A DNA stretch of 64,000 nt from Paenarthrobacter sp. A20 (GCF_024168825.1 NZ_JALJWH010000001.1:2604001-2668000); one strand, 5' to 3'; positions 28,660 through 37,077 are shown, counted from the first letter of the stretch. A program made the numbers and translations. Notes: generated by a model from the sequence alone, not told the origin.

Positions 28660-28704
28660 GATCCTTGTGAGATCGAAAATGATCGTTTAGTGTTTCTATA
28701 GATC
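28660..28704 (+). promoter_or_regulatory. Promoter of the agaS-like operon with phased GATC repeats
   Basis: TTGTGA (28665-28670) and TAGTGT (28688-28693) are 17 bases apart and form a plausible promoter. GATC recurs at 28660, 28671, 28681 and 28701, that is at about one, two and four helical turns, partly within GATCGAAAAT and GATCAGAAAA. Such phasing suggests an operator for the DeoR-family protein encoded at the end of the operon. Confidence 0.45.
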
Positions 28705-28742
28705 AGAAAACGTCATTAAGCTGAGCGGGAGCGAAACAAACG

Positions 28743-29660
28743 ATGAGCGAGAACACACTGGGTGCCTTCATGGACGAAGAGCTGGCCTCCCAGCCCGAAG
28801 TCTGGCAGCGCGCCGTCGAGCAAGCACGTTCCGAGCAACTGCTTCCCGCCGATGGCAAGCGCATCGCCGTCATCGGCTGCGGGACGTCCTGGTTCATGGC
28901 GCAGAGCTACGCTGCAGCCCGCGAATCCGCGGGTAAGGGCGTCACGGACGCGTTCGCGGCGTCCGAGGCTTTCCTGAACAACAACAGTGCCGATCGCCAG
29001 TACGACGCCGTTGTGGCCATTACGCGGTCAGGAACCACCACTGAGGTTCTTGAGATCCTGGCTGAGCTTCAGGGGATCGTCCCCACGGTGGCGATCATCG
29101 GCGACACCTCCTCGCCGATCGTCCCGTTGGCAGACGCCGTGATTGGACTGCCCTACGCGGATGAGCGTTCCGTGGTGCAGACCCGCTTCGCCACCACGGC
29201 ATTGGTCTACATGCTGACCAGTCTCGGAATCGATGTGCAGCAAGCAATCGAGGACGCCCGGGACGCCGTCAGCGCTCCGGTCTCCCAGGAACTGCTGGAC
29301 GCCGAACAATTCACTTTCCTGGGCACCGGCTGGACGGTGGGCCTGGCTCACGAGGCCGGCCTGAAAATGCGCGAGGCCGTCCAGGGCTGGACCGAGTCCT
29401 ACCCCGCGATGGAGTACCGCCACGGTCCCATTTCCATTGCTGCACCTGGCCGCGTCACCTGGTTGTTCGGAACCCAGCCTGAAGGCTTGGACAACGACAT
29501 GGCAGTCACCGGCGCCCTCTACATCCACACGGACAAGCATCCGCTGGCTGAACTGGCACGGGTCCACAAGGTAACCCTGGAGCGTGCGCGCGTCCGCGGA
29601 CTGAATCCGGACCTGCCCCGCAACCTGACGCGTTCCGTCATTCTCGACGCCTCCGCCTAG
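28743..29660 (+). CDS. SIS-domain sugar-phosphate isomerase/deaminase, AgaS-like
   Basis: A 305-residue protein with two SIS domains (GlmS C-terminal type), including IAVIGCGTSWFMAQSYAAA, ITRSGTTTEVLEI, a second FLGTGWTVGLAHEAGLKMRE and SYPAMEYRHGPIS. In the aga pathway AgaS deaminates and isomerises galactosamine-6-phosphate to tagatose-6-phosphate, which suits its place before sugar kinases, an aldolase and a DeoR gene. Substrate assignment is inferred from context; a glucosamine-type deaminase is possible. ATG 28743 follows the weak purine stretch GGGAGCGAAACAAACG. First gene of the operon ending at 33222. Confidence 0.85.
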   Translation: MSENTLGAFMDEELASQPEVWQRAVEQARSEQLLPADGKRIAVIGCGTSWFMAQSYAAARESAGKGVTDAFAASEAFLNNNSADRQYDAVVAITRSGTTTEVLEILAELQGIVPTVAIIGDTSSPIVPLADAVIGLPYADERSVVQTRFATTALVYMLTSLGIDVQQAIEDARDAVSAPVSQELLDAEQFTFLGTGWTVGLAHEAGLKMREAVQGWTESYPAMEYRHGPISIAAPGRVTWLFGTQPEGLDNDMAVTGALYIHTDKHPLAELARVHKVTLERARVRGLNPDLPRNLTRSVILDASA

Positions 29661-29670
29661 GCACCCGATC

Positions 29671-30606
29671 ATGGTTCTCGGAGCCGCAGAATCACCTGTC
29701 CTTTCATTCGACGTTGGCGGGACGGACATCAAAGCTGGTCTGGTGGATGCCCGGGGGACCGTTCTGGGCATGCGCCGGGTCCCCACGCCGTTGGATTCGG
29801 CGAGGCCGGGCGAGGCGGTCCTCGACCGGCTCGCCGAGCTTGCTGCGGAGTTGGCGTCCGAGTTCCCGGGCTCACCGGCCCGCGCCGCCGGCATCATCGT
29901 TCCGGGCATCGTGGACTCTGCTGCCGGAGTTGGCGTCTACTCCGCCAACCTGGGATGGCGTGATTTCCCGTTCACTGCCGAGGCCGAGAAGCGCCTGGGA
30001 ATCCCGGTGGCGTTCGATCACGATGTCCGCTCCGCTGCTGCGGTGGAACACAGCATTGGTGGCTCGAAAGAGTTCAACGACGTCGTGGTGATGGTGGTGG
30101 GAACTGGAATCGCAGCGGCAGTGTTCTCAGGTGGGAAGGCTGTCACAGCGGGCGGTTTCGCCGGCGAGCTCGGCCATGCCCAGGTGCCGGACCCTGATGC
30201 CGCCGCCGGAACCGCCAACTCCACCATCCTGGAAGCCGTAGGTTCCGCCGGGGCCATCGCCAAGCGCTATCACCGGGCGTCGGGGAACAGGGTGAATGGC
30301 GCCCGTGGCGTCCTGCTCAGGGCAAATTCGGGCGACGAACTGGCAGCCCGTATCTGGGCTGATGCCGTGGATGCCCTCGCTTTCACCATCTGCCAGTGCG
30401 TCAACATCATCGGTACCGAGGCAGTGGTTATCGGCGGAGGCCTGGCTGAAGCCGGGGATGAACTCCTGGAGCCCCTCCGCGTCCGGGTGGACCAGATCCT
30501 CGATTTCCAGCGGCGTCCCCAACTCATCCGTGCTGAGCTGGGTCAAGATGCAGGCTTGCTCGGTGCGGCCTTGAATGCCAGGGCACTCTTGGGAGGCACC
30601 CAGTGA
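29671..30606 (+). CDS. ROK family sugar kinase, possibly an N-acetylgalactosamine kinase
   Basis: A 311-residue ROK protein without a DNA-binding domain, so a kinase. The ATP phosphate loop is SFDVGGTDIKAGLV, the catalytic Asp is in VAFDHDVRSAA, and the second phosphate motif is VVMVVGTGIAAAV. The substrate His is in GELGHAQV, but the usual Cys-rich zinc motif (CxCGxxGC) after it is missing. In this operon it would phosphorylate the free amino sugar, playing the role of AgaK in non-PTS GalNAc pathways; this is inferred. It ends in an ATP-independent overlap (GTGA) with the next gene. Confidence 0.83.
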   Translation: MVLGAAESPVLSFDVGGTDIKAGLVDARGTVLGMRRVPTPLDSARPGEAVLDRLAELAAELASEFPGSPARAAGIIVPGIVDSAAGVGVYSANLGWRDFPFTAEAEKRLGIPVAFDHDVRSAAAVEHSIGGSKEFNDVVVMVVGTGIAAAVFSGGKAVTAGGFAGELGHAQVPDPDAAAGTANSTILEAVGSAGAIAKRYHRASGNRVNGARGVLLRANSGDELAARIWADAVDALAFTICQCVNIIGTEAVVIGGGLAEAGDELLEPLRVRVDQILDFQRRPQLIRAELGQDAGLLGAALNARALLGGTQ

Positions 30607-31571
30607 AACGCGCTGCTGTGAACCGCATCATTACCGTCACGCCCAACCCGGCCATTGACATGACCTACACCGTGCAGGGGATCACCGAGGGCGCCAGCCA
30701 CCGCGTCCCCACGCCCTTGAGCCGGGCGGGCGGCAAAGGGATCAATGTAGCCCGCGTTACGCACCAGCTCGGCTACCCCGTCCTTGCCATTGCACCCACG
30801 GGTGGGGCGGCGGGCCAAACCCTCGCTGCTGAACTCTGGACGAGTGGAGTGCCGCACACCCTGGTGGGGGTCGCCGCCGAGACCCGCCGCAGCATCGCAC
30901 TCGTCGATACCATCGCGGGGGAGACGTCCATCTTCAATGAGGAGGGCCAAGCCCTGCTGCCGGATGACTGGCGATCGCTCCGGATTGCGGTGGTTGAGGC
31001 CGTGAGCGGAAACCGCAACCTGCCGGCCTCCGTCCTGGTCGGTTCCGGAAGCCTGCCCCCTGGCGCCCCCGCGGACTTCTATCCGGAACTGGTCCGGTTG
31101 GCCCACGACGCCGGCATCCCCGCCATCATCGACACTTCCGGTCCCGGAATCATCGCGGCAGCAAAAGCTGGAGCCGACGTCCTCAAGCCCAACCACCACG
31201 AACTCGCAGAGGCCACCGGGGAGTCCAGCCTTGAAGCGGCGGCCCTCTCACTGATCGACATGGGTGCCCGCACCGTGCTTGTCAGTGCAGGTGCGGACGG
31301 GATGCTCGCCTTCGACCACGCAGCCCCTGGTGGTTACTGGAGCGCCCGCTTGCCCGAGGCGCTCAGCGGCAACCCCACAGGAGCGGGCGACGCCGGTGTG
31401 GCGGCTGCCGCCGTCGCACTCGCCGAAGGCATTACCGAACCCCGCGAAATACTTCGCCGTGCCACCGCTTGGTCGGCCGCGGCCGTACTCATGCCCGCGG
31501 CGGGCGAAATCTCGCCGCGGTACCAGGAACTTCAAGACCAACTGATCGTGACATGGAAGGAGACCCGGTGA
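30603..31571 (+). CDS. PfkB family kinase, probable tagatose-6-phosphate kinase
   Basis: A 322-residue ribokinase-family kinase of the LacC/FruK branch. The N terminus IITVTPNPAIDMTYTV, AGGKGINVARV and the catalytic Asp motif NPTGAGDAGVA are diagnostic. It would phosphorylate tagatose-6-phosphate to tagatose-1,6-bisphosphate for the aldolase encoded next; fructose-1-phosphate is an alternative substrate for this branch. The GTG start overlaps the ROK stop by four bases (GTGA), and its own stop overlaps the aldolase start, so translation is coupled through the operon. Confidence 0.87.
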   Translation: MKRAAVNRIITVTPNPAIDMTYTVQGITEGASHRVPTPLSRAGGKGINVARVTHQLGYPVLAIAPTGGAAGQTLAAELWTSGVPHTLVGVAAETRRSIALVDTIAGETSIFNEEGQALLPDDWRSLRIAVVEAVSGNRNLPASVLVGSGSLPPGAPADFYPELVRLAHDAGIPAIIDTSGPGIIAAAKAGADVLKPNHHELAEATGESSLEAAALSLIDMGARTVLVSAGADGMLAFDHAAPGGYWSARLPEALSGNPTGAGDAGVAAAAVALAEGITEPREILRRATAWSAAAVLMPAAGEISPRYQELQDQLIVTWKETR

Positions 31572-32407
31572 CCCTGGTCAACACGCGGGAACTCATGGAC
31601 AGGGCCGCCGCCTCCGGCACGGGCCAAGGCGCGTTTAACATCATCCACATCGAAACGGCCGAAGGGCTGGTGGCTGGAGCCGAAGCGGCCGGTGTTCCGC
31701 TGATTCTGCAGATCTCCGAGAACTGCGCCAAATACCATGGCGGGCTCGAGCCCATCGCCTCAGCCGCACTGGCGATCGCCCGTTCGGCCGCTGTGCCCGT
31801 TTCGCTTCACCTGGACCACGCCGAGTCCGAAGACCTGGCGCTCGCCGCAGTGGATCTCGGGTTCGGTTCGGTCATGTACGACGGCGCGCATCTTCCCTAC
31901 GAATGGAACGTCGAAGTCACCCAGCGCGTAGCCAAGTACGCCCACGAGCGTGGTGTCTATGTGGAGGCCGAACTGGGAAAGGTGGGAGGCAAGGACGGCG
32001 CCCACGCCCCGGGCGTCCGGACGGACCCCGCCGAGGCCAAGGCATTCGTTGAGGCAACAGGAGTGGACGCGCTGGCTGTGGCTGTGGGTTCATCCCACGC
32101 CATGACCGAGCGAAGCGCCGCTCTGGACCTGCACTTGATCACACGGCTGAAGTCCGCCGTCGGAAAACCGCTGGTCCTTCACGGCTCCTCAGGCGTCACA
32201 GACGAGGTGCTCGTAGCCGCTATCGGCGCGGGTATGACTAAAATCAACGTATCCACACATTTGAACGGGTTCTTCACCCGCGCCGTCCGTGAGTACCTCG
32301 ATGCCAACCCTGCAGTGGTAGATTCCCGGAAGTATATCAAGGCCGGCCGGGAAGCCCTGGTGCTGGAGTCCGCACGTATGCTGACGCTGTTCGCCAAAGC
32401 GAAATAG
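31568..32407 (+). CDS. Class II aldolase, tagatose/fructose-bisphosphate type
   Basis: A 279-residue zinc-dependent class II aldolase, which would split tagatose-1,6-bisphosphate to dihydroxyacetone phosphate and glyceraldehyde-3-phosphate (AgaY/KbaY/GatY role). Zinc and active-site segments are present: VSLHLDHAESEDLAL, VEAELGKVGGKDGA, LVLHGSSGV and a C-terminal phosphate-binding GMTKINVST. GTG 31568 was chosen because AAGGAG lies seven bases upstream and the codon overlaps the previous stop (GTGA). An ATG five codons earlier lacks such a site. Tagatose versus fructose specificity rests on context. Confidence 0.87.
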   Translation: MTLVNTRELMDRAAASGTGQGAFNIIHIETAEGLVAGAEAAGVPLILQISENCAKYHGGLEPIASAALAIARSAAVPVSLHLDHAESEDLALAAVDLGFGSVMYDGAHLPYEWNVEVTQRVAKYAHERGVYVEAELGKVGGKDGAHAPGVRTDPAEAKAFVEATGVDALAVAVGSSHAMTERSAALDLHLITRLKSAVGKPLVLHGSSGVTDEVLVAAIGAGMTKINVSTHLNGFFTRAVREYLDANPAVVDSRKYIKAGREALVLESARMLTLFAKAK

Positions 32408-32430
32408 CAGGAACCCGCGAAAGGCTCGTC

Positions 32431-33222
32431 ATGACCCGCACCGATCGGCTGACCGCCATCCTCGATCTCCTGGCCGAGTCCGGCCATGTGGAAGTCGAGG
32501 ACATCGTGACGCGTCTTGGCGTGTCACCAGCCACGGCACGACGAGACCTGGATAGCCTCGCCAAGCAGCGGTTGCTCAGCCGGACCCGGGGTGGCGCCAC
32601 CACTGGATCAGTGGCCTACGACCTTCCGGGCCGGTACAACCGTGACGATCACGCTGTGGCCAAACAGGAAATCGCCCTGGCAGCGTCTGCCTTGATCCGG
32701 CCCGGTGCTGTGATTGGGCTCAGCGGTGGAACCACCAACACAGCGCTGGCACAGCTCCTTTCCACCCGTGAGGACCTCAACGCTCCGTCCCACACGCCCA
32801 CCCTGACCGTGGTGACCAATGCCATCAACATTGCCTCGCAGCTGGCAGTGCGTCCCAACATCAAGATCATGGTCACCGGCGGCATCCTGAACCCGCGCTC
32901 CTACGAACTCGTGGGCCCCTACACCGATGTCATCATGCAGAAAGTTGCTTTGGACATCGCGTTCATTGGCGTCAACGGCGTGGACCCGGACCTCGGCCCC
33001 ACCATCACCGACGAAGGCGAAGCCATGGTCAACACGGTGATGGCACGCCGGGCCACTGAATCCTACGTTGTGGCGGACTCTTCCAAGGTAGGCCGCCGTT
33101 CCTTCGCCGCCATGGCCGGCTACGACTTCAGGCACCTCATCACCGATTCCGGCATCAGCGCCGAGGACAAAGCCGCCTTCGAAGCCAAGGGCACCGAAGT
33201 CATCGTCGCGGCCGCCAGCTAG
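32431..33222 (+). CDS. DeoR/GlpR family repressor, AgaR-like
   Basis: A 263-residue DeoR-type regulator: N-terminal winged HTH (VEVEDIVTRLGVSPATARRD, then SLAKQRLLSRTRGGA) and a C-terminal sugar-phosphate sensor domain with IGLSGGTTNTALAQLL, TVVTNAINIA, VTGGILNPRSYELVG and ADSSKVGRRSF. Family members are induced by sugar phosphates of the pathway they control. As last gene of the agaS-like operon it probably regulates the shared control region at 28468-28742, including the GH101 gene. It converges with the phosphatase gene, 8 bases away. Confidence 0.92.
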   Translation: MTRTDRLTAILDLLAESGHVEVEDIVTRLGVSPATARRDLDSLAKQRLLSRTRGGATTGSVAYDLPGRYNRDDHAVAKQEIALAASALIRPGAVIGLSGGTTNTALAQLLSTREDLNAPSHTPTLTVVTNAINIASQLAVRPNIKIMVTGGILNPRSYELVGPYTDVIMQKVALDIAFIGVNGVDPDLGPTITDEGEAMVNTVMARRATESYVVADSSKVGRRSFAAMAGYDFRHLITDSGISAEDKAAFEAKGTEVIVAAAS

Positions 33223-33230
33223 GGTACCTG

Positions 33231-33911
33231 CTAGAACCGCATCCTCGGTGCGTGAAGCACTGAGTCGTCAACATCCCTGGGCACCCACTGGCTGAACGGC
33301 AAATCCAAACTGTACTGCCCGTCGTCGTTCTTGATCAGTGTGCGCAACTCGGCGTTGTCCGGGTTGTTGAGCGACTCGAAGTACTCAACTGTCCAGTGGA
33401 ACCAGCGCATGCAAAACAGGCGCATGGTCAGTCCGTGCGTCACCAGGAGTGCGTTCGGGGCATAGCTGGGCTTTTGCCAGTGGCGGTAGAGCGTCTCCAT
33501 GAACGATGACACGCGGTCGTACACGTCAGAGCCGGACTCACCCTCGCGGAACCGGTAGAAGAAATGGCCGTACAGGTTGCGCAGCTCCTTTTGATCTTCG
33601 ATTTCCCCGGCAATTTGGAAGTTGGCCCAGTCCTGTTCCCGCAGCCGGGGTTCCTCGATCACGCGCTCGATCAGAGGTCCGAGTTTCATCGCTTCCAGGG
33701 TTTGGTAGGCCCGCAAATACGGCGATACGTAGACGCAGACCTGCTCGCCATCGAGTTTCCGGCGAAGTGCTTCGCCGGCAATCCGGGCCTGCTCCACCCC
33801 CATCTCAGTCAGGGGGATCCGATAATCCGGCACACGGTTGTAGATGGTCGTGTCGGCATTCGCGGCCGACTGTCCGTGCCGGATCATGAAGATTCTCGCT
33901 GGGGCGCCCAT
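33231..33911 (-). CDS. Histidine phosphatase family protein
   Basis: A 226-residue phosphoglycerate-mutase-like phosphatase. The catalytic RHG is in IFMIRHGQSAANAD (His12), with Arg in YVSPYLRAYQT, Glu in REQDWANFQ and the second His in LLVTHGLTMRLF. It is larger than typical small phosphatases because of an insert rich in aromatic residues (NLYGHFFYRFREGESG). The substrate is unknown. I prefer ATG 33911 because TATGCT lies seven bases before it (leaderless pattern); ATG 33923, four codons earlier, lies inside that -10 box and is the alternative. Confidence 0.9.
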   Translation of the reverse strand: MGAPARIFMIRHGQSAANADTTIYNRVPDYRIPLTEMGVEQARIAGEALRRKLDGEQVCVYVSPYLRAYQTLEAMKLGPLIERVIEEPRLREQDWANFQIAGEIEDQKELRNLYGHFFYRFREGESGSDVYDRVSSFMETLYRHWQKPSYAPNALLVTHGLTMRLFCMRWFHWTVEYFESLNNPDNAELRTLIKNDDGQYSLDLPFSQWVPRDVDDSVLHAPRMRF

Positions 33912-33973
33912 CCCACCAAGCATAGGTGCGTGGTTCCCGGCAAAGTGGCAGGAACTGCGGGCAAGATAGGTAC

Positions 33974-34747
33974 ATGTTCCTTGCTTCCCGCCGCCGGCTG
34001 CGCGCCGAAGTACTTATTGTGCTGGGCCTATCCCTGGGCCAGTCGGCCGTCTACTCCGTGGTGCAATTGCTGGACAAGATGACGCGGGCACCGTTGGCCG
34101 ACGCCACCTCAACCCTGAACAGGTCCCAAAGCACCCGGGAGTACTTCGACCTTACGTACCAACTGCTGGACATCATCTTCGCCCTGGTGCCGGTGGCCCT
34201 GGTGTTCTATTTCCTGTCCATGCATATCCAGGCGAACCGGGATGGTGAGAGCGGTTCGGCCTTCGCCCGGCTTGGCTTCAATTTTGCCCGCCCCGGGAAA
34301 GACCTGATTCAGGGTTTGGGACTGGCGGCGGCTATCGGTATTCCATCGCTGGGTCTTTACGCGGCCGGGCGGGCCCTCGGAATCACCACGGCCATCGTGC
34401 CCAGCGGGCTGGACGCCTACTGGTGGACCGTGCCGGTGCTGGTCCTCTCGGCCATCCGGCACGCAATCGTCGAAGAAGTGATCGTGGTGGGCTACCTCAT
34501 GGACCGCTTCGGCAAGTTCGGCTGGAGCATGCCGGTAGCCATCGTTGTCAGTGCCGTCCTGCGGGGCAGCTACCACCTGTACCAGGGCTTCGGGCCGTTC
34601 ATCGGCAATGTGGTCATGGGGCTGGTGTTCGCGTGGATCTACACCAAAACCAAGCGGGTGATGCCGTTGGTGATTGCCCACGCCTTGCTCGATATCGTGG
34701 CGTTTGTTGGCTTCAGCCTGTTCGGTAAGGCGGTTGGCTTGGGATAG
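33974..34747 (+). CDS. CPBP family intramembrane metalloprotease-like protein
   Basis: A 257-residue membrane protein of the CPBP (Abi/CAAX protease) family with about seven hydrophobic segments. Motif 1 Glu pair is Glu167-Glu168 (VEEVIVVGYL), motif 2 His is His201 (GSYHLYQG) and motif 3 His is His236 (IAHALLD). The Arg normally found in EExxxR is Val172 here, so activity may differ. Function is unknown; related proteins act in prenyl-protein processing or bacteriocin immunity. The start is ATG 33974, six bases after CAAGAT (leaderless pattern), divergent from the phosphatase gene. Confidence 0.85.
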   Translation: MFLASRRRLRAEVLIVLGLSLGQSAVYSVVQLLDKMTRAPLADATSTLNRSQSTREYFDLTYQLLDIIFALVPVALVFYFLSMHIQANRDGESGSAFARLGFNFARPGKDLIQGLGLAAAIGIPSLGLYAAGRALGITTAIVPSGLDAYWWTVPVLVLSAIRHAIVEEVIVVGYLMDRFGKFGWSMPVAIVVSAVLRGSYHLYQGFGPFIGNVVMGLVFAWIYTKTKRVMPLVIAHALLDIVAFVGFSLFGKAVGLG

Positions 34748-34762
34748 GGCCTTAAAATTATC

Positions 34763-34810
34763 CGGCCGCCATCGGTGGGTGACGTCCTTGGCACCCGCTG
34801 ATGGCGGCCG
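34763..34810. terminator. Hairpin terminator between convergent genes
   Basis: CGGCCGCCATC (34763-34773) pairs with 34800-34810, and inside it GGGTG pairs with CACCC, giving a long interrupted stem; AAGTTTTA follows on the plus strand. Confidence 0.7.
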
Positions 34811-34866
34811 AAGTTTTACCGGACATGGTTGACCGGTCCCGGGACTGGCCCGGATGGAGGGGGCTG

Positions 34867-35505
34867 TCAGATGGTGACGGCCCCGGAGGCGGTTTCGAAG
34901 GTGACGGCCAGGATGCCGGGGGTCCCGTGCGGGGCCATCCACTGGACCGCAACGTCCTCAAGCGGCTTTTCCACCGGCTCGCCCAACCACTCGGTGACGC
35001 GTTCGGCCGAGCCTGCAATGGTGAGGCTGGACATCTTGACGTCGCTCTCGTAAATCCTGGACGGGTGCAGTGCCGGGTCGCCCTCCCACTTGAGCAGGTA
35101 CGGGACCTGGGGATCGGCGATCAAACCGAGGATTCCGATTTGCTGCCACACCAGTTCGCGGCCGTCCGGGAACTTGCGGTTGCCCGGAACAGCGGAGCGG
35201 CCAAGCCGGTCTTCGAACGGGGCGAGGTCCTCAACAGCGACGCACCAGCCCATCCACCCTCCTCCGGCAGCTGAGCGTGCACGAACTGCTTGGCCAAATG
35301 GTGCTTTGTCTGAAGCAGGGTGGTCCAGGACCTCCACCACTTCAAGGTACTTGTTATCCGCAAGGGGAATGATCATGTTCCGGGTACCGAAGCGCGGGTG
35401 CACTCCGCCCCGGACAGCGTCCACTCCCAATGCCGCGGAAATTCGTTCGGTAGTGGCCAAAAGGCCATCTCGTTCACAGGCGTAAGAGACGTGATCCATG
35501 CGCAT
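34867..35505 (-). CDS. VOC family / glyoxalase-like domain protein
   Basis: A 212-residue protein starting MRMDHVSYACERDGLLATTE, with GVHPRFGTRNMIIPLADNKY and YLEVVEVLDHP, which match the Glyoxalase-like (VOC, PF13468-type) fold. The first His (in DHVSYA) and Glu (in LEVVEV) occupy metal-ligand-like positions. No reaction can be assigned. The start ATG 35505 lies six bases after CAAGAT, the leaderless spacing; ATG 35499 two codons later is an alternative. It is divergent from metY. Confidence 0.83.
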   Translation of the reverse strand: MRMDHVSYACERDGLLATTERISAALGVDAVRGGVHPRFGTRNMIIPLADNKYLEVVEVLDHPASDKAPFGQAVRARSAAGGGWMGWCVAVEDLAPFEDRLGRSAVPGNRKFPDGRELVWQQIGILGLIADPQVPYLLKWEGDPALHPSRIYESDVKMSSLTIAGSAERVTEWLGEPVEKPLEDVAVQWMAPHGTPGILAVTFETASGAVTI

Positions 35506-35629
35506 GGCTTCATCTTGGCACTTTGTGATCGGGGTCTCAGCTAAGTCAAGCCTAACTAAGGTGGGATGTGTATAAACCGTGACGGTGGGCGTCATGGAGG
35601 GACGCGAAAAGACCGAAAGATTCCACCGG

Positions 35630-35669
35630 CGTCACAAAGCTGTCCTAGCCTCCGGACAGTTCCTAGACT
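35630..35669 (+). promoter_or_regulatory. metY promoter region sharing elements with metX
   Basis: TTCCTAGACT (35660-35669) contains a TAGACT -10-like box and recurs exactly before the metX riboswitch at 37192-37201. Upstream, CGTCACAAAGCTGTC (35630-35644) matches CGTCACACTGTTGTC (37150-37164) at 12 of 15 bases, a possible shared operator. No riboswitch-like fold is obvious in the metY leader. Confidence 0.4.
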
Positions 35670-35731
35670 GGCCCCAGCTCACACCGCACCACATTCCCGC
35701 CAAACCCATGCGTTATGAAGAGGAGAACTCC

Positions 35732-37048
35732 ATGTCCCAAGGATGGTCTTTCGAAACCCGCCAGATCCACGCAGGCCAGGAGCCCGACTCCGCCACAGGC
35801 GCGCGGTCGCTGCCGATCTACCAGACCACGTCCTTCGTGTTCCCCAGCGCCGAAAGTGCTGCCAACCGCTTTGCCCTGGCCGAACTCGCACCCATCTATA
35901 CCCGGATCGGCAACCCGACGCAGGATGCCGTGGAGCAGCGGGTTGCGAGCCTTGAAGGCGGACTGGGTGCACTCTTGCTCAGCTCCGGCCAGGCTGCCGA
36001 GACATTCGCCATCCTGAATATCGCCGAGGCCGGGGACCACATCGTAGCGAGCCCCAGCCTGTATGGCGGTACCTACAACCTGCTGGCGCACACGCTGAAG
36101 AAGTTTGGCATCTCGGTCACGTTCGTCGAGGATCCTGACAACCTGGACCAATGGCGTGACGCTGTCCAGCCGAACACCAAGCTGTTCTTCGGCGAAGTGG
36201 TTTCCAACCCCCGCCAGGATGTGCTGGATATCGAAGGCATCGCCCGTACGGCACATGAGGCCGGTGTGCCCCTGATCGTCGACAACACCCTGTCCACGCC
36301 GTACCTCATCCGACCCATCGAGTGGGGCGCGGACATCGTGGTCCATTCCGCAACAAAGTACCTGGGTGGCCATGGCTCCGCAATCGCCGGAGTGATCGTG
36401 GACTCCGGCAACTTCGACTTCGGCAAGGACCCGGAGCGTTTCCCTGGCTTCAACACGCCGGACCCGAGCTACAACGGGCTCGTCTACGCCCGGGACTTGG
36501 GCAAGGACGGCGCGCTGGGTGCCAACCTTTCCTACATCCTGAAGGCCCGCGTCCAGTTGCTTCGCGACCTTGGCTCGGCTGTGTCCCCGTTCAATGCCTT
36601 CCTCATTGCCCAGGGCCTGGAGACGTTGAGCCTGCGCGTGGAACGCCACGTAGCGAACGCCACCAAGGTTGCCCAGTGGCTTGAAAGCCACGACGACGTC
36701 GAATCGGTGGCCTATGCGGGCCTGCCGTCCAGCCCGTGGTACGACCGCGGCCGAAAGTATGGCCCCAAGGGCACCGGCGCAATTGTTGCGTTCAACATCA
36801 AGGGCGGCGTGGACGCCGGCAAGCGCTTCGTGGACGGATTGGAACTGCACTCCCATGTCGCCAACATTGGCGACGTCCGTTCCCTGGTCATCCACCCGGC
36901 GTCCACCACGCACAGCCAGCTGACGGTGGAACAGCAGGTCGCTGCCGGCGTCAATCCCGGCCTGGTCCGTTTGTCCGTAGGCATTGAGCACGTGGATGAC
37001 ATCATCGCCGACCTCGAAGCCGGATTCAGGGCTGCCAAGGGCGCCTGA
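35732..37048 (+). CDS. metY: O-acetylhomoserine sulfhydrylase
   Basis: A 438-residue PLP enzyme of the Cys/Met metabolism family that makes homocysteine from O-acetyl-L-homoserine and sulfide. The PLP Lys is Lys209 in VHSATKYLGGHG; SFETRQIHAGQEPD, YTRIGNPTQDAVEQR and ASTTHSQLT are MetY landmarks. The family-typical length is about 430. ATG 35732 follows AGAGGAGAACTCC; the frame is open back to 35579 but has no start signal there. metX, which makes its substrate, lies 295 bases downstream behind its own promoter and riboswitch. Confidence 0.95.
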   Translation: MSQGWSFETRQIHAGQEPDSATGARSLPIYQTTSFVFPSAESAANRFALAELAPIYTRIGNPTQDAVEQRVASLEGGLGALLLSSGQAAETFAILNIAEAGDHIVASPSLYGGTYNLLAHTLKKFGISVTFVEDPDNLDQWRDAVQPNTKLFFGEVVSNPRQDVLDIEGIARTAHEAGVPLIVDNTLSTPYLIRPIEWGADIVVHSATKYLGGHGSAIAGVIVDSGNFDFGKDPERFPGFNTPDPSYNGLVYARDLGKDGALGANLSYILKARVQLLRDLGSAVSPFNAFLIAQGLETLSLRVERHVANATKVAQWLESHDDVESVAYAGLPSSPWYDRGRKYGPKGTGAIVAFNIKGGVDAGKRFVDGLELHSHVANIGDVRSLVIHPASTTHSQLTVEQQVAAGVNPGLVRLSVGIEHVDDIIADLEAGFRAAKGA

Positions 37049-37077
37049 CGCCCGGGCTCATCACCTCCGCCGGGAAC

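Noticed and set aside
35663..36991. Open frame of 442 codons on the minus strand opposite metY
   Set aside because: Shadow of metY, which has its PLP lysine and full family length.
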